From contig DAHC01000002.1 in assembly GCA_002498375.1 (NCBI GenBank), positions 1 through 39,861 on the forward strand: a stretch of DNA of 39,861 nt. The letters are read 5' to 3'. Below the pieces are notes generated by a model, which searched no databases, was not told the origin of the DNA, and saw only the letters and a list, made by a program, of their open reading frames with translations. Of this stretch, positions 16,677 through 25,137 are shown one piece after another; the first letter of the stretch is position 1; each line of letters opens with the position of its first letter. This DNA is from Methanocorpusculum sp. UBA424. Its GTDB lineage: Archaea > Halobacteriota > Methanomicrobia > Methanomicrobiales > Methanocorpusculaceae. A program made the position numbers and the translations under genes.

Positions 16677-18170
16677 ATGACTCTTGCACTGCTCTCAGTC
16701 TGGGATAAGACCGGGATCCTTGATCTCGCCCGCGTCCTGACTGCAAACAACATTGGGATCCTAAGTTCCGGAGGGACTGCCAAGGCTCTGCGTGAAGCCG
16801 GCATTCCTGCAAAAGACGTTTCAGACTACACCGGTTTTCCCGAGATGATGGACGGTCGCGTAAAGACCCTCCACCCGAAAGTCCACGGCGGTCTTCTCGG
16901 CCGCAGAGGCACCGATGACGATGTTATGATGAAACACGGCATCGAGAGAATCGACATTCTCTGTGTCAATCTGTATCCGTTCGAGGAGATGTCGAAAAAG
17001 AATCTCCCGCTCGAAGAACTCATCGAGTTCATCGACATCGGCGGCCCCGCAATGATCCGTGCAGCATCCAAAAACTACAAGGATGTTGCCGTTTTAACCG
17101 ATCCGTCGGATTATCCGATGGCGATCGAAGCGATCAAAACCGGCGGGTTTACCCCGGAGCAGAAACTCCGTCTTGCGACCAAAGCATTCACCCGTACGGC
17201 GGGATACGACGCTGCGATCTCCAATTATCTCAACGGGATCGACAAGGAGTTCCCTGATGTGTACACAGTCCAGTTTGGCAACGGCAGAAAACTCAGATAC
17301 GGAGAAAACCCGCATCAGAAGGCCGCCGTCTACGGTACCTCCGGCATCGCCGGTCAGGTCGCTCTGCAGGGCAAAGAGATGTCCTACAACAATTATCTCG
17401 ATGTCCACGCAGCGGTCAGTCTCTGCAGAGAACTACCCGGATTTGCGACGGTGATCGTAAAGCACAATAATCCGTGCGGTGTTGCTCTTGGGAAAAACCA
17501 GCTTGAATCGTATATCAAGGCACGGGATGTCGACCCGGTCTCGGCTTACGGTTCGGTCGTTGCGATGAGCACGCACGTTGATACCGATATCGCGAAGGAG
17601 ATCTGCTCGACCTTCGTTGAGGTCCTGATCGCTCCGTCGTTCAGCGACGAGGCACGCGAGATGATGAAGAAGAAGGAGAACATGCGTCTCTTAATTCTCC
17701 CGCCTGCAGAGCCTGCTGATGAGATCCGCACGATCGACGGCGGCATTCTTGTCCAGAGGACCCCGGCATACACCGAGGACTGGAAGGTCGTTTCCAAGCG
17801 TGCTCCGACCCCGGACGAGGTCGAGGCACTCAAACTTGCCTGGAAGGTGGTTGAGTATGCGAAAAGCAATGCCATCATCTACGCGAACAAAACCGAGACG
17901 GTCGGAATCGGCGTCGGTCAGATGAACCGCGTGGACTCGGCGAAGATCGGGATCCAGAAGGCTGCGGAGTTCGGCAGAACGATGGAAGGAACCGTGATCG
18001 GGTCCGATGCGTTCCTGCCGTTTTCAGACACGCTGGAAGTGGCGGCCGCTGCAGGAGCGACGGCGCTTATCCAGCCGGGCGGCTCGATTCGTGACAATGA
18101 AGTGCTCGCAAAGGCCGATGAGCTGGGTATCGCGATGGTGTTCACCGGAACCCGGCACTTCAGACATTAA
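16677..18170 (+). CDS. purH: Bifunctional AICAR transformylase / IMP cyclohydrolase
   Basis: PurH, 497 residues, which carries out the last two steps of IMP synthesis: formylation of AICAR from 10-formyl-tetrahydrofolate or an equivalent, then ring closure. The N-terminal IMP cyclohydrolase (MGS-like) domain has SSGGTAKALREAGI near residue 30 and GRVKTLHPKVHGGLLGRR near residue 60. The transformylase domain has KLRYGENPHQ (about 205-214), VKHNNPCGVALG (about 261-272), AYGSVVAM and DAFLPFSDTLEVAAAAGATALIQPGGSIRD. Many archaea use PurP and PurO in place of PurH, so a full-length bacterial-type enzyme is notable. Poly-T runs follow the stop. Confidence 0.96.
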   Translation: MTLALLSVWDKTGILDLARVLTANNIGILSSGGTAKALREAGIPAKDVSDYTGFPEMMDGRVKTLHPKVHGGLLGRRGTDDDVMMKHGIERIDILCVNLYPFEEMSKKNLPLEELIEFIDIGGPAMIRAASKNYKDVAVLTDPSDYPMAIEAIKTGGFTPEQKLRLATKAFTRTAGYDAAISNYLNGIDKEFPDVYTVQFGNGRKLRYGENPHQKAAVYGTSGIAGQVALQGKEMSYNNYLDVHAAVSLCRELPGFATVIVKHNNPCGVALGKNQLESYIKARDVDPVSAYGSVVAMSTHVDTDIAKEICSTFVEVLIAPSFSDEAREMMKKKENMRLLILPPAEPADEIRTIDGGILVQRTPAYTEDWKVVSKRAPTPDEVEALKLAWKVVEYAKSNAIIYANKTETVGIGVGQMNRVDSAKIGIQKAAEFGRTMEGTVIGSDAFLPFSDTLEVAAAAGATALIQPGGSIRDNEVLAKADELGIAMVFTGTRHFRH

Positions 18171-18532
18171 AGACGGATTCTTTTTGGGATCCCTCCCTGC
18201 TTTTTTTGATCGAGGCATCAGCCGGAATCGAATAGTTCCGTGCGATACGAAGACTGCATGCGTGGTCGGGGAAGAAATGCTTCAATTTCACGTGTATTTA
18301 ACATTCTGACAAAGGTATCGGCATATCCGATTCTTGCCGGAAAATGAATCAAACCTACCCAAACATCAGTCGAATCAGCTGTTTTCATCTGGAATTATAC
18401 GGAAAACGGACCGTATAAGGCAACCGTTTTCCTATCGGAGCAAATTCAACGGGTATATTAGTATGAATTTCCCATATCTTCGGATGAAATATTATTGGAA
18501 ACTGGCGTTTCGGTAATATAATGGAGAATAGT
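18171..18532 (+). other. Non-coding gap between purH and the zinc-ribbon gene
   Basis: T-runs at about 18179-18185 and 18202-18208 probably end the purH transcript. The rest becomes AT-rich towards the next gene; GGTATATTAG (about 18451-18460) and GAAATATTATT (about 18485-18495) are possible TATA boxes for it. No gene or repeat is evident. Confidence 0.45.
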
Positions 18533-19459
18533 ATGGAAGAAGGGAAATGCCCTATATGTGGACAACATTGTTATATACATTCAAGAGCCGGGAGTAATGT
18601 TCCCACATACAAATGCGATTTCTGTTTTGCCTATGAACTTGCAGAAGAGGATATACCTCTGGCCCAGAAGCACAAGGTGATTCTTGCCGGGTATCTGTTT
18701 GAAACCCGCGGGAGATCGCATTCGATACGGATCAACGCAGCTACTCTTCCCATCATACTATCCGATTCGCGTATCCCAAAAACTCCCCTGCAGAAACTGG
18801 ATAAACTTGTTTTGTCGATTTACGATCTCGGATCGGGATTCAAGAACCATATCTCGAAACTGGCAAAATACCCTCCGGCAGTATGCTATGCAGAAGATGC
18901 TGCCGAGTTCAACCTCATGGTTTCCACACTGAACGATATCGGCTATCTCCGGGAACGTCAGGCCCGTTTCGGCGAATACGACTGTGGATATTTTATCACC
19001 ATCGAGGGGATGAAATACGCTGAATCTCTTCTTTCGGGCAATTCCAGGTCCACTATCGTGTTTGTCGCCATGCAGTGCTCCGCTGATCATGGGTCGGTGT
19101 ACGAACAAGGGGTCAGGGCCGCGTGCGATGTGTTCGGTCTTTCCATCTCGATCGTCGATACACCTGAAAACGATGAGAATATTGCGGATAAAATCATTGC
19201 CGGCATTAAAACCAGCCGGTTTGTTATCGCAGACTTTACCAATAATGATCTCGGCGTCTATTATAAAGCCGGATATGCCAAAGGACTCGGGCGTGAAGTA
19301 ATTAAAACCTGCAGAAAGGCATGGTTTGAAGAGGAAAAAGACGGGAAACGGGTAAACCAGCTCTACTTCGATATGGAACGCGACAACCTTATTTTATGGC
19401 AGGATGAAAAGGATCTGAAAAGGAAGCTTGAGGATCGTATCCGTGCGGTGCTTCTCTAA
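18533..19459 (+). CDS. Zinc-ribbon protein with C-terminal deoxyribosyltransferase-like domain
   Basis: A 308-residue protein with three parts. Residues 6-31 form a zinc ribbon (CPIC and CDFC). Residues about 45-165 are a mixed helical region I do not recognise. Residues about 174-290 look like a nucleoside 2-deoxyribosyltransferase-like Rossmann domain (STIVFVAMQCS, then FVIADFTNNDLGVYYKAGYAKGLGREVI and LYFDMERDNLILWQDEKDL). In related domains the position before AGYA is the catalytic Glu (YYEAG); here it is Lys 245. Such domains occur in NAD- or nucleotide-processing effectors and sensors of defence systems, but a metabolic role is possible. I chose the second ATG because GGAG precedes it; 18521 is the alternative start. 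It stands alone, with no partner gene beside it. Confidence 0.75.
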   Translation: MEEGKCPICGQHCYIHSRAGSNVPTYKCDFCFAYELAEEDIPLAQKHKVILAGYLFETRGRSHSIRINAATLPIILSDSRIPKTPLQKLDKLVLSIYDLGSGFKNHISKLAKYPPAVCYAEDAAEFNLMVSTLNDIGYLRERQARFGEYDCGYFITIEGMKYAESLLSGNSRSTIVFVAMQCSADHGSVYEQGVRAACDVFGLSISIVDTPENDENIADKIIAGIKTSRFVIADFTNNDLGVYYKAGYAKGLGREVIKTCRKAWFEEEKDGKRVNQLYFDMERDNLILWQDEKDLKRKLEDRIRAVLL

Positions 19460-19524
19460 AAGTCTCCCCAAAAACGGCTTTTACAAAAAGTAATTTTTTT
19501 TCAAAAAAAATATGCAGAAAATAA
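19460..19524. terminator. Bidirectional T/A-tract terminator between convergent genes
   Basis: The gap between two convergent stops has T8 followed by A8 (around 19494-19512). It supplies a T-tract at the 3-prime end of each transcript, the usual archaeal termination signal. Confidence 0.6.
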
Positions 19525-20490
19525 TCAGGGAAGTCTGATCGTCCCGACGATCCGGAGTTTGCCCCCGTCCAGATAATGGATCACCGCGGTGTCGCCGGGT
19601 TTGTAGACAAGCGGCGTCTCCATCTCGAGAGTCAGCTTCGGAACATGCCAGTCCGATCCGTTGTCCACCTTCGTGATCCGTGCAGATAAGAACTGCATCC
19701 AGTGTCCAACGGACACGACCATCTGCTCTTTGATCTCTGACGGCCAGTACTTCACCAGACGGGCATCGCCGGTGACCGTCGTCGTGTGGGTCACTTTCGG
19801 GTCGGTCGTGAGAACGAAGCCTCTGTCAAGTTCCTCGGCATCAATGTCTTTCAGGGCACAGCCGACACGGTCGCCTGCATACGCCCAGGCGAAGTCGTCG
19901 TCATGCTTCTGGACCGATCTGATCTGTGCGGTTTTTCCGAGCGGTTCGACCCGCATCTTATCGTGTTTTTTGATCCATCCGTCCGCAACGCATCCAAGGA
20001 TGACTGTTCCAATACCCCGTACATTGAAGTGGTGATCGATCGGGACCGATCCGACTGCCCCTTCCTTCGGCTCGATGTCGGGCTGGTTTGCCGCACGTTC
20101 AAGAAGTTCGGCTGAAAGTCCGATGAAATCCTCTTCCATGATCTTATAGGCTTCAAGCACCGTTCCCTTGGTCAATGGAGCAATCTGATTGGGCTGGATA
20201 TAATTTTTGAGAACGATCGTTCCGTTTTTGACCCCGGCGCAGTCCAGCATCAGGATCCACTCGGCAAGCATCGGGGTGATCTCCGAGACAACGACGATCG
20301 CCTCGTGGGCCATTGAAACAACATAGAACAGCGGAGCGAGTCTGTCCGGATATCTGGTCGGCTCCAGGAATGTTACGGTATCGTGACCTTTTTTCAGATT
20401 GTAGAAGGTGATATCGGTACTGGTTCCTTTTTTCCCGAGATCGCGGGCATATCCGTTAGGAGCCAGAACGGCGACGGTTAAGTTCGGCAT
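19525..20490 (-). CDS. EF-Tu-like archaeal factor with degenerate GTPase domain
   Basis: A 321-residue relative of translational GTPases, of a family conserved in methanogens and often annotated as an EF-Tu/IF-2 family protein. The N-terminal domain keeps the EF-Tu layout, but the P-loop is lost: where GxxxxGKT should be there is LAPNGYARDLGKKGTSTDIT. The later segments VVSEITPMLAEWILMLDCAGVKNGTIVL match the G-domain core only loosely. Domain 2 is well preserved (GSVPIDHHFNVRGIGTVILGCVADGWIKKHDKMRVEPLG), as is domain 3 (LTLEMETPLVYKPGDTAVIHYLDGGKLRIVGTIRLP). I start at MPNLTVAVLAP, which fits the family; ATG 20502 is an alternative. An AT-rich TATA-like box lies about 20519-20526. Its substrate is unknown. 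Confidence 0.8.
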   Translation of the reverse strand: MPNLTVAVLAPNGYARDLGKKGTSTDITFYNLKKGHDTVTFLEPTRYPDRLAPLFYVVSMAHEAIVVVSEITPMLAEWILMLDCAGVKNGTIVLKNYIQPNQIAPLTKGTVLEAYKIMEEDFIGLSAELLERAANQPDIEPKEGAVGSVPIDHHFNVRGIGTVILGCVADGWIKKHDKMRVEPLGKTAQIRSVQKHDDDFAWAYAGDRVGCALKDIDAEELDRGFVLTTDPKVTHTTTVTGDARLVKYWPSEIKEQMVVSVGHWMQFLSARITKVDNGSDWHVPKLTLEMETPLVYKPGDTAVIHYLDGGKLRIVGTIRLP

Positions 20491-20638
20491 GGTTATACTC
20501 ATTGGTGTTTTCGCATCATTATATTTATGGGTTTTATCGTCCGCATCCCCTTCCCACTCAGTACACACGGTCCAAAAAAACCAAATTTCCGATAAAAATC
20601 CCACAACATTTATCTCTTCATCATGCACATTATCAGAT

Positions 20639-20821
20639 ATGAAAAATGTGAAAACGTCAGTTGATGGAGATATTCTTACAATTACGGTCGATCTTTCCCA
20701 GGAAGTAGGCCCCTCATCCTCAGGCAAGACCATTATCATTGGGTCCAGCATGGGAAACAAACCCATTGACCGCAAACACCCCGACGTCCGTGTTGGTGTA
20801 AACGTTTATAAAAAGATTTAA
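20639..20821 (+). CDS. Conserved 60-residue protein
   Basis: A small protein of 60 residues, probably all-beta (MKNVKTSVDGDILTITVDL), with a GPSSSGKTIII stretch and the ending DVRVGVNVYKK. I recall very similar small proteins in diverse bacteria and archaea, which supports a real gene. The Gly-Ser stretch fits the Walker A pattern, but the protein is far too short for a P-loop NTPase. No ribosome-binding site is seen; AACATTTATC about 30 bases upstream could be a TATA box for a leaderless transcript. It diverges from the EF-Tu-like gene. Confidence 0.75.
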   Translation: MKNVKTSVDGDILTITVDLSQEVGPSSSGKTIIIGSSMGNKPIDRKHPDVRVGVNVYKKI

Positions 20822-20884
20822 GACGTTACGATCTATTCTCTTTTCAATGATCCGTCTACGTCTGCGTGTCTCTAAGGTAACTGT

Positions 20885-21562
20885 ATGCGTCCGTATGTGA
20901 TAATCAACGCAGCCATGAGTGCTGACGGAAAACTCGCCACCCGGGAAAGGAAACAGACCAAAATATCAGGTCACGACGATTTTTTGCGGGTGGACCGTCT
21001 TCGTGCCGATTCGGACGCGATAATGGTGGGTATAGGAACCGTCCTCTCCGACGATCCGTCTCTTCGTCTCAAAAGCGAGGAGCATGCCGGCGTGCGCAAA
21101 GCGAACGGCAAGGATCCCCATCCGATGCGGGTCGTGATCGACAGTATGGCCAGAATGCCTGCAGACGGCGATATGTTCAAAAAAGGACTGGGCCGTGTGG
21201 TCGTTTTCGTTTCTGAAAAGGCCCCAAAGGAAAAATGCGACTCCTTGAGAGAAAAAGCGACCGTGATCCCGGCAGGTGCGGATTCGGTCGATCTGAAGAT
21301 CGTGTTGGACGAGCTCGCAAAACTCGGGGTCAAACAGCTGATGGTCGAAGGAGGAGCTACCCTGTTATGGTCGTTTATGAGCAGCGGTCTCTTTGACGAA
21401 ATACGCATATATATCGGAGCGCTGATCATTGGCGGAAAAGATGCTCCGACACTTGCCGACGGACAGGGTTTCACGAATCCCGACGAGTTCCCCCGTCTCA
21501 CGCTCAAAAATGTTGAACCAATCGACGACGGTGTCCTGCTGACCTGGGGAAAAAAAGCGTGA
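20885..21562 (+). CDS. arfC: Archaeal riboflavin-pathway reductase (diaminopyrimidinone phosphate reductase)
   Basis: 2,5-diamino-6-(ribosylamino)-4(3H)-pyrimidinone 5-phosphate reductase, 225 residues. It uses NADPH to reduce the ribose to ribityl in the archaeal riboflavin and F420 route. The family segments are PYVIINAAMSADGKLATRERKQTKISGHDDF at the start, RLRADSDAIMVGIGTVLSDDPSLRL near residue 40, LMVEGGATLLWSFMSSGLFDEIRIYI near residue 155 and GGKDAPTLADGQGF. This is the RibD C-terminal (DHFR-like) fold without the deaminase domain, as is normal in archaea. AAGGTAACT precedes the ATG. It converges on uvrC with a gap of three bases. Confidence 0.94.
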   Translation: MRPYVIINAAMSADGKLATRERKQTKISGHDDFLRVDRLRADSDAIMVGIGTVLSDDPSLRLKSEEHAGVRKANGKDPHPMRVVIDSMARMPADGDMFKKGLGRVVVFVSEKAPKEKCDSLREKATVIPAGADSVDLKIVLDELAKLGVKQLMVEGGATLLWSFMSSGLFDEIRIYIGALIIGGKDAPTLADGQGFTNPDEFPRLTLKNVEPIDDGVLLTWGKKA

Positions 21563-21565
21563 ATA

Positions 21566-23125
21566 TTATTTTACCAGCCGCTTTTTCCGAAGCAGCCTGT
21601 TATATGTAATTGCAAATCTGTGTGCCTCGTCCCGTATCTCCTGGAGGTACATGTTTGCCTTCGTCTTTTTTCCAAACGGCAGCGGGAACGGCACGCCTGA
21701 TACGAATACTTCTTCTTCCGCTTTCGCGAGGGAGATGAGGGGGATATCGGCATCGAGCTCATCCAGGATCCGTTTGGCTGACGAGAGCTGCCCTTTCCCT
21801 CCGTCGATCACGATCAGATCGGGAAGAGGTTTTTCCTCTTCGATCAGGCGGCTGTATCTGCGGCGGACGACTTCTGCCATCGAAGCGAAGTCGTCGATCC
21901 CCTCGACCGTTTTGATTTTGAACCGCCGGTAGTTTCTCTTATCCGGCCTGCCGGCTCGAAACTGGACCATGGAGGCGACCGTATCGGTTCCTGAAAGGTG
22001 GGAGATATCGAAACACTCGATGACATTCGGCGGTGTCTTGAGATGAAGGGCAGCCTGGAGTTCCATGACCTTTATTTCGTCGCCGAAGTGGACCGTCTCG
22101 ATATTCTTTCCCGCAAGTTCGAGCAGTTTTTTCTTGGCTCCCTGTTTCGGGACGGTGATTTTGACCACATGTCCCGCAACATTTCCAAGATACGCAGCGA
22201 GCGCTTCGTCCAGCTCCTCCTCGACGATTATCTCCTTTGGAGCCGGATTTTCTGTGTAGTATCTCGCAACGAACTCCTCGAAAAATCCGTCGGAGGCATC
22301 GAAAATGAACTCGTCCCTGCCGCCGAGCGTTCCTTTGTAGACATGGAAGACCATCAGATACACCGTTCCGTCAGCCACGCGGTAGGCAATCACATCCTCG
22401 TCATGATCGGTTTTTCTCGCGACATACTGGCGGGAGGAAAGATTCTCGACCGCCGTGATCATATCCCGGCAGAGAAGGGCAGCTTCGAACTCCATATCCT
22501 TCGAATACTCTGCCATCTCCTCTTCGAGTTTGGTTTTGATCTCCTTTGTGCTGCCTTTCAGGACATCCGCGGCATAGCTGCACTGTTTTGCATACTCCTC
22601 GAAGGAGACATGCCCTCCGCAGGGCCCTGTGCAGTTGCCTATATGATAGCGAAGGCAGGGTCTGTTCTTCGGCATATTTTTACAGGACCTGAGTCTGAAG
22701 GTTTTTTTCACGACCGAGAGCACATAGTCCCGCTCCTTTGCCGAGACGAACGGCCCGAAAAACTGCCCGTTCCCGCGGGTGTTTCTCGCGATGGTGATAC
22801 GCGGATACGGCTCTTTCGTGAGTTCGATGTATGCATAGGATTTTGCATCCTTGAGGTCGATGTTGTACTTTGGCTGGTGATGTTTGATGAGCGTATTTTC
22901 CAGAAGATATGCCTCTTCATCGGTCGCGGTGATGATGTACTCGACTGATCTGATCGCCGCCACCAGTTTTTGCGTTTTTGGATCGTGATCCTTTTTCTGA
23001 AAATAGGAAGAGACGCGTTTTCGCAGATCTTTTGCTTTTCCGACGTAGATAATCGTCCCTTCGCTGTTTTTGTACAAGTAGCAGCCCGGCGAATGGGGAA
23101 TGTCGGCAAGATCGATGGGGGACAT
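21566..23125 (-). CDS. uvrC: Excinuclease ABC subunit C, lacking the C-terminal HhH domain
   Basis: UvrC, 519 residues, the dual-incision nuclease of nucleotide excision repair. Present in order are the GIY-YIG domain (PHSPGCYLYKNSEGTIIYVGKAKDLRKRV, residues about 10-40), the Cys region (SCKNMPKNRPCLRYHIGNCTGPC), the UvrB-binding region (residues about 195-230) and the RNase H-like nuclease core (ECFDISHLSGTDTVASMV; DLIVIDGGKGQL; IRDEAHRFAITYNR). It stops at RLLRKKRLVK, where most UvrC proteins continue for 50-80 residues as a double helix-hairpin-helix DNA-binding domain. There is no room for that domain, because arfC ends three bases beyond the stop. uvrA and uvrB are not in the window. Confidence 0.93.
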   Translation of the reverse strand: MSPIDLADIPHSPGCYLYKNSEGTIIYVGKAKDLRKRVSSYFQKKDHDPKTQKLVAAIRSVEYIITATDEEAYLLENTLIKHHQPKYNIDLKDAKSYAYIELTKEPYPRITIARNTRGNGQFFGPFVSAKERDYVLSVVKKTFRLRSCKNMPKNRPCLRYHIGNCTGPCGGHVSFEEYAKQCSYAADVLKGSTKEIKTKLEEEMAEYSKDMEFEAALLCRDMITAVENLSSRQYVARKTDHDEDVIAYRVADGTVYLMVFHVYKGTLGGRDEFIFDASDGFFEEFVARYYTENPAPKEIIVEEELDEALAAYLGNVAGHVVKITVPKQGAKKKLLELAGKNIETVHFGDEIKVMELQAALHLKTPPNVIECFDISHLSGTDTVASMVQFRAGRPDKRNYRRFKIKTVEGIDDFASMAEVVRRRYSRLIEEEKPLPDLIVIDGGKGQLSSAKRILDELDADIPLISLAKAEEEVFVSGVPFPLPFGKKTKANMYLQEIRDEAHRFAITYNRLLRKKRLVK

Positions 23126-23168
23126 TTTCGGCAGGTTAATGTATGGGGGTGAATGTATCTTTAATCAT
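23126..23168. promoter_or_regulatory. Compact divergent promoter between uvrC and the 75-residue gene
   Basis: Only 43 bases separate the two start codons. TTAATGTATG (about 23134-23143) lies about 26 bases before the plus-strand ATG. On the other strand GATTAAAGATAC (about 23155-23166) lies about 30 bases before the uvrC start. Both transcripts would be leaderless or nearly so, with each TATA box within the other promoter. Confidence 0.45.
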
Positions 23169-23396
23169 ATGGTTGTTCCTTGTTTAACCTGTCTGCATAT
23201 GGATTCTCATGAATATACCTACGACAAAGAGCGGGATTTTTACAACTACCGTATCACCTGCAAACTAGGTATCGTTCTGCCCGATCCAATGCCGAAATCA
23301 GGATTCACCTGCGATAAATATGAAAATAAACTTGCGTCGATGCCGCGGATCAGAAGGAGTTCCTGTGCGATCGATGTCGAACAGGTTAAAAAATAA
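23169..23396 (+). CDS. Small Cys-containing protein of unknown function
   Basis: A 75-residue protein with an N-terminal CLTC pair (Cys 5 and 8) and further Cys residues in RITCKLG, GFTCDKYE and SSCAID. This spacing could bind one zinc or iron-sulfur centre. The composition is otherwise rich in charged and aromatic residues. It is divergent from uvrC and convergent with the DUF2070 gene, ending in a T-run. A second ATG at codon 11 would drop the CLTC pair, so I prefer the first. I cannot name a family with confidence. Confidence 0.6.
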   Translation: MVVPCLTCLHMDSHEYTYDKERDFYNYRITCKLGIVLPDPMPKSGFTCDKYENKLASMPRIRRSSCAIDVEQVKK

Positions 23397-23405
23397 TTTT
23401 TTTGT

Positions 23406-25136
23406 TTACAGCACGATCATGCAGACGACCATGATCAGCAGAAATGCCGTGGTCAGCAGAAGTGTTGCAAGAGGGAGCAGGTTTGTTACGATAGCGTTCA
23501 CGGTCGAAGTCAGCTGAACGATCCTTGATGGACCGAACACCTCGACCTCCTCGCACATGTTGGTGGCTGCTCCTCCCGACGCAGGCGAGAGATCTTCGAC
23601 CGCTTTTAAAACCGCTTCCGAGACATACGGGATGATCTCGCTCGGCGAGACCGCATCGCCGATCGGGTTTCTGCCTGAGACCGAGTTCACCACATGCGAA
23701 TCGGTGGTTAGGATCTCGACCTCGTCAAGGCCAAGTCCCAGGACCGCGTTTTGCAGGGTCTCTCGAACACCCATCTGCACATTGTTTCCGTCAAACAGGA
23801 CATACGCCGTTTTTATTCCGGCGACGTCGGTCACCATCGCGAGGATCCCCATGTCGGCGAATCCTTCGCCCCGTCCAAAGGGCGGGATGACCTGTGCCGC
23901 TCCAACGGAGAACGGCAGCATCTCGGCATCGAGCATGCCGTTCATCGCCTCGTCTGCTCCGGAGATGAACTCGTTTCCGGTTTTGGTCGAGGGGTAGATG
24001 ATGTTGGTGACCGACGTCATACAGTTGTGGGCATCAACGAATCCGATATTTTCGTATCTCCCTTTACTCTCTCCCATGACGATCCGGCCGATTGAGTAGT
24101 CCATGTCCTCCGTCATCTCGGGAGACCGTGTCGTGATCATCAGAAGAGAGTCGCCGAATCTCTGGGAGAGGATCGAGACCGTGCCGAAACTCGTTCGCAC
24201 CGGGCGGCTTGCAAGTCCCGTGTACTCGACTGAATCCAGACTTTCGCGGATCGCTTTTGTGATGCTCTTTGTTTCACGGTTGGAGATCAGGTTCAGATCA
24301 TGACTTGCGCATCCGTGGGATACGATAACGACCGCCTCGTCGGCAAAAACGTCGTGAAGGATCTTCGGGAAATTACTGCCGCCGATCTCAGCCATCGGAC
24401 CCGGGTGCAGGTTCGGGATGACGAACCAGATATCGGGTTTGCCGGCACGTTTGAAGAAGAACGTCGTTTCGGGGACCGAGACATACTCGCTGATGTGATG
24501 GAAATACTCCTCGAGATCGTTGGATCCGTTCGTCAGATGGGCAAGAAACGCATTGACGAAATGCATCGCACCGACCCCGCTCGTCCGTTTCATCGGCAGA
24601 TCGAACAGCAGTAAAAATACAATGACTCCTACTGAGAATACCACAATCGAAACGACGACCGGAATGATGAATCCCGGACCGAAGTACCAGACACCGACGA
24701 TCGCTCCCGCGAAGGTCTGGATGGCGGCAGGCGCATACATCCGCCCGAACCGGTAATCGGCGACGGCGGCGAGAACCACCAATCGGATCGCGAGGATGAA
24801 TCCCACGCCGAAAACATAGGCAAATCCTATGCCAAGGAAAAGGGCGGTGATCATCCACAGAAGCATGAATACTTCAGACGCGAGTGCAAGCAGGCCCGAC
24901 CGGTTCCAGGTAAATTCCTGCCGGGCGGTCGCGCTTACGAAGGGTTTGGTGAGGATCAGCGCAGCGACGCCGGGGATCGAGAAGGCAAATCCGATCCACC
25001 AGATCTTGCCGGTAAAGAGGAACGCTACCCCGTCGGCTGCCAGGCCGAGCAGGATTATCAAGACCAGCGATACTCCCCATTTCGGAGCGTCGAAGAGATA
25101 TTTGGTCAATGACTCGGTTTTTACTTCGCGTTTCAT
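23406..25136 (-). CDS. DUF2070 archaeal membrane protein
   Basis: A 576-residue protein of the archaeal DUF2070 family. The N-terminal third (residues about 20-190) has several hydrophobic helices. A large soluble domain (residues about 200-540) includes NLHPGPMAEIGGSNFPKILHD, VSHGCASHDLNL and FVDAHNC, with conserved His and Asp that look like metal ligands. A final helix closes the protein (ATLLLTTAFLLIMVVCMIVL). No biochemical role is established to my knowledge. It is the last gene of a four-gene operon, one base after dph6. Confidence 0.9.
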   Translation of the reverse strand: MKREVKTESLTKYLFDAPKWGVSLVLIILLGLAADGVAFLFTGKIWWIGFAFSIPGVAALILTKPFVSATARQEFTWNRSGLLALASEVFMLLWMITALFLGIGFAYVFGVGFILAIRLVVLAAVADYRFGRMYAPAAIQTFAGAIVGVWYFGPGFIIPVVVSIVVFSVGVIVFLLLFDLPMKRTSGVGAMHFVNAFLAHLTNGSNDLEEYFHHISEYVSVPETTFFFKRAGKPDIWFVIPNLHPGPMAEIGGSNFPKILHDVFADEAVVIVSHGCASHDLNLISNRETKSITKAIRESLDSVEYTGLASRPVRTSFGTVSILSQRFGDSLLMITTRSPEMTEDMDYSIGRIVMGESKGRYENIGFVDAHNCMTSVTNIIYPSTKTGNEFISGADEAMNGMLDAEMLPFSVGAAQVIPPFGRGEGFADMGILAMVTDVAGIKTAYVLFDGNNVQMGVRETLQNAVLGLGLDEVEILTTDSHVVNSVSGRNPIGDAVSPSEIIPYVSEAVLKAVEDLSPASGGAATNMCEEVEVFGPSRIVQLTSTVNAIVTNLLPLATLLLTTAFLLIMVVCMIVL

Positions 25137-25137
25137 G

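Noticed and set aside
20639..20821. Walker A-like GPSSSGKT in the 60-residue protein taken as an ATPase
   Set aside because: The protein is too short for a P-loop fold and the motif sits between beta strands; the match is probably chance.
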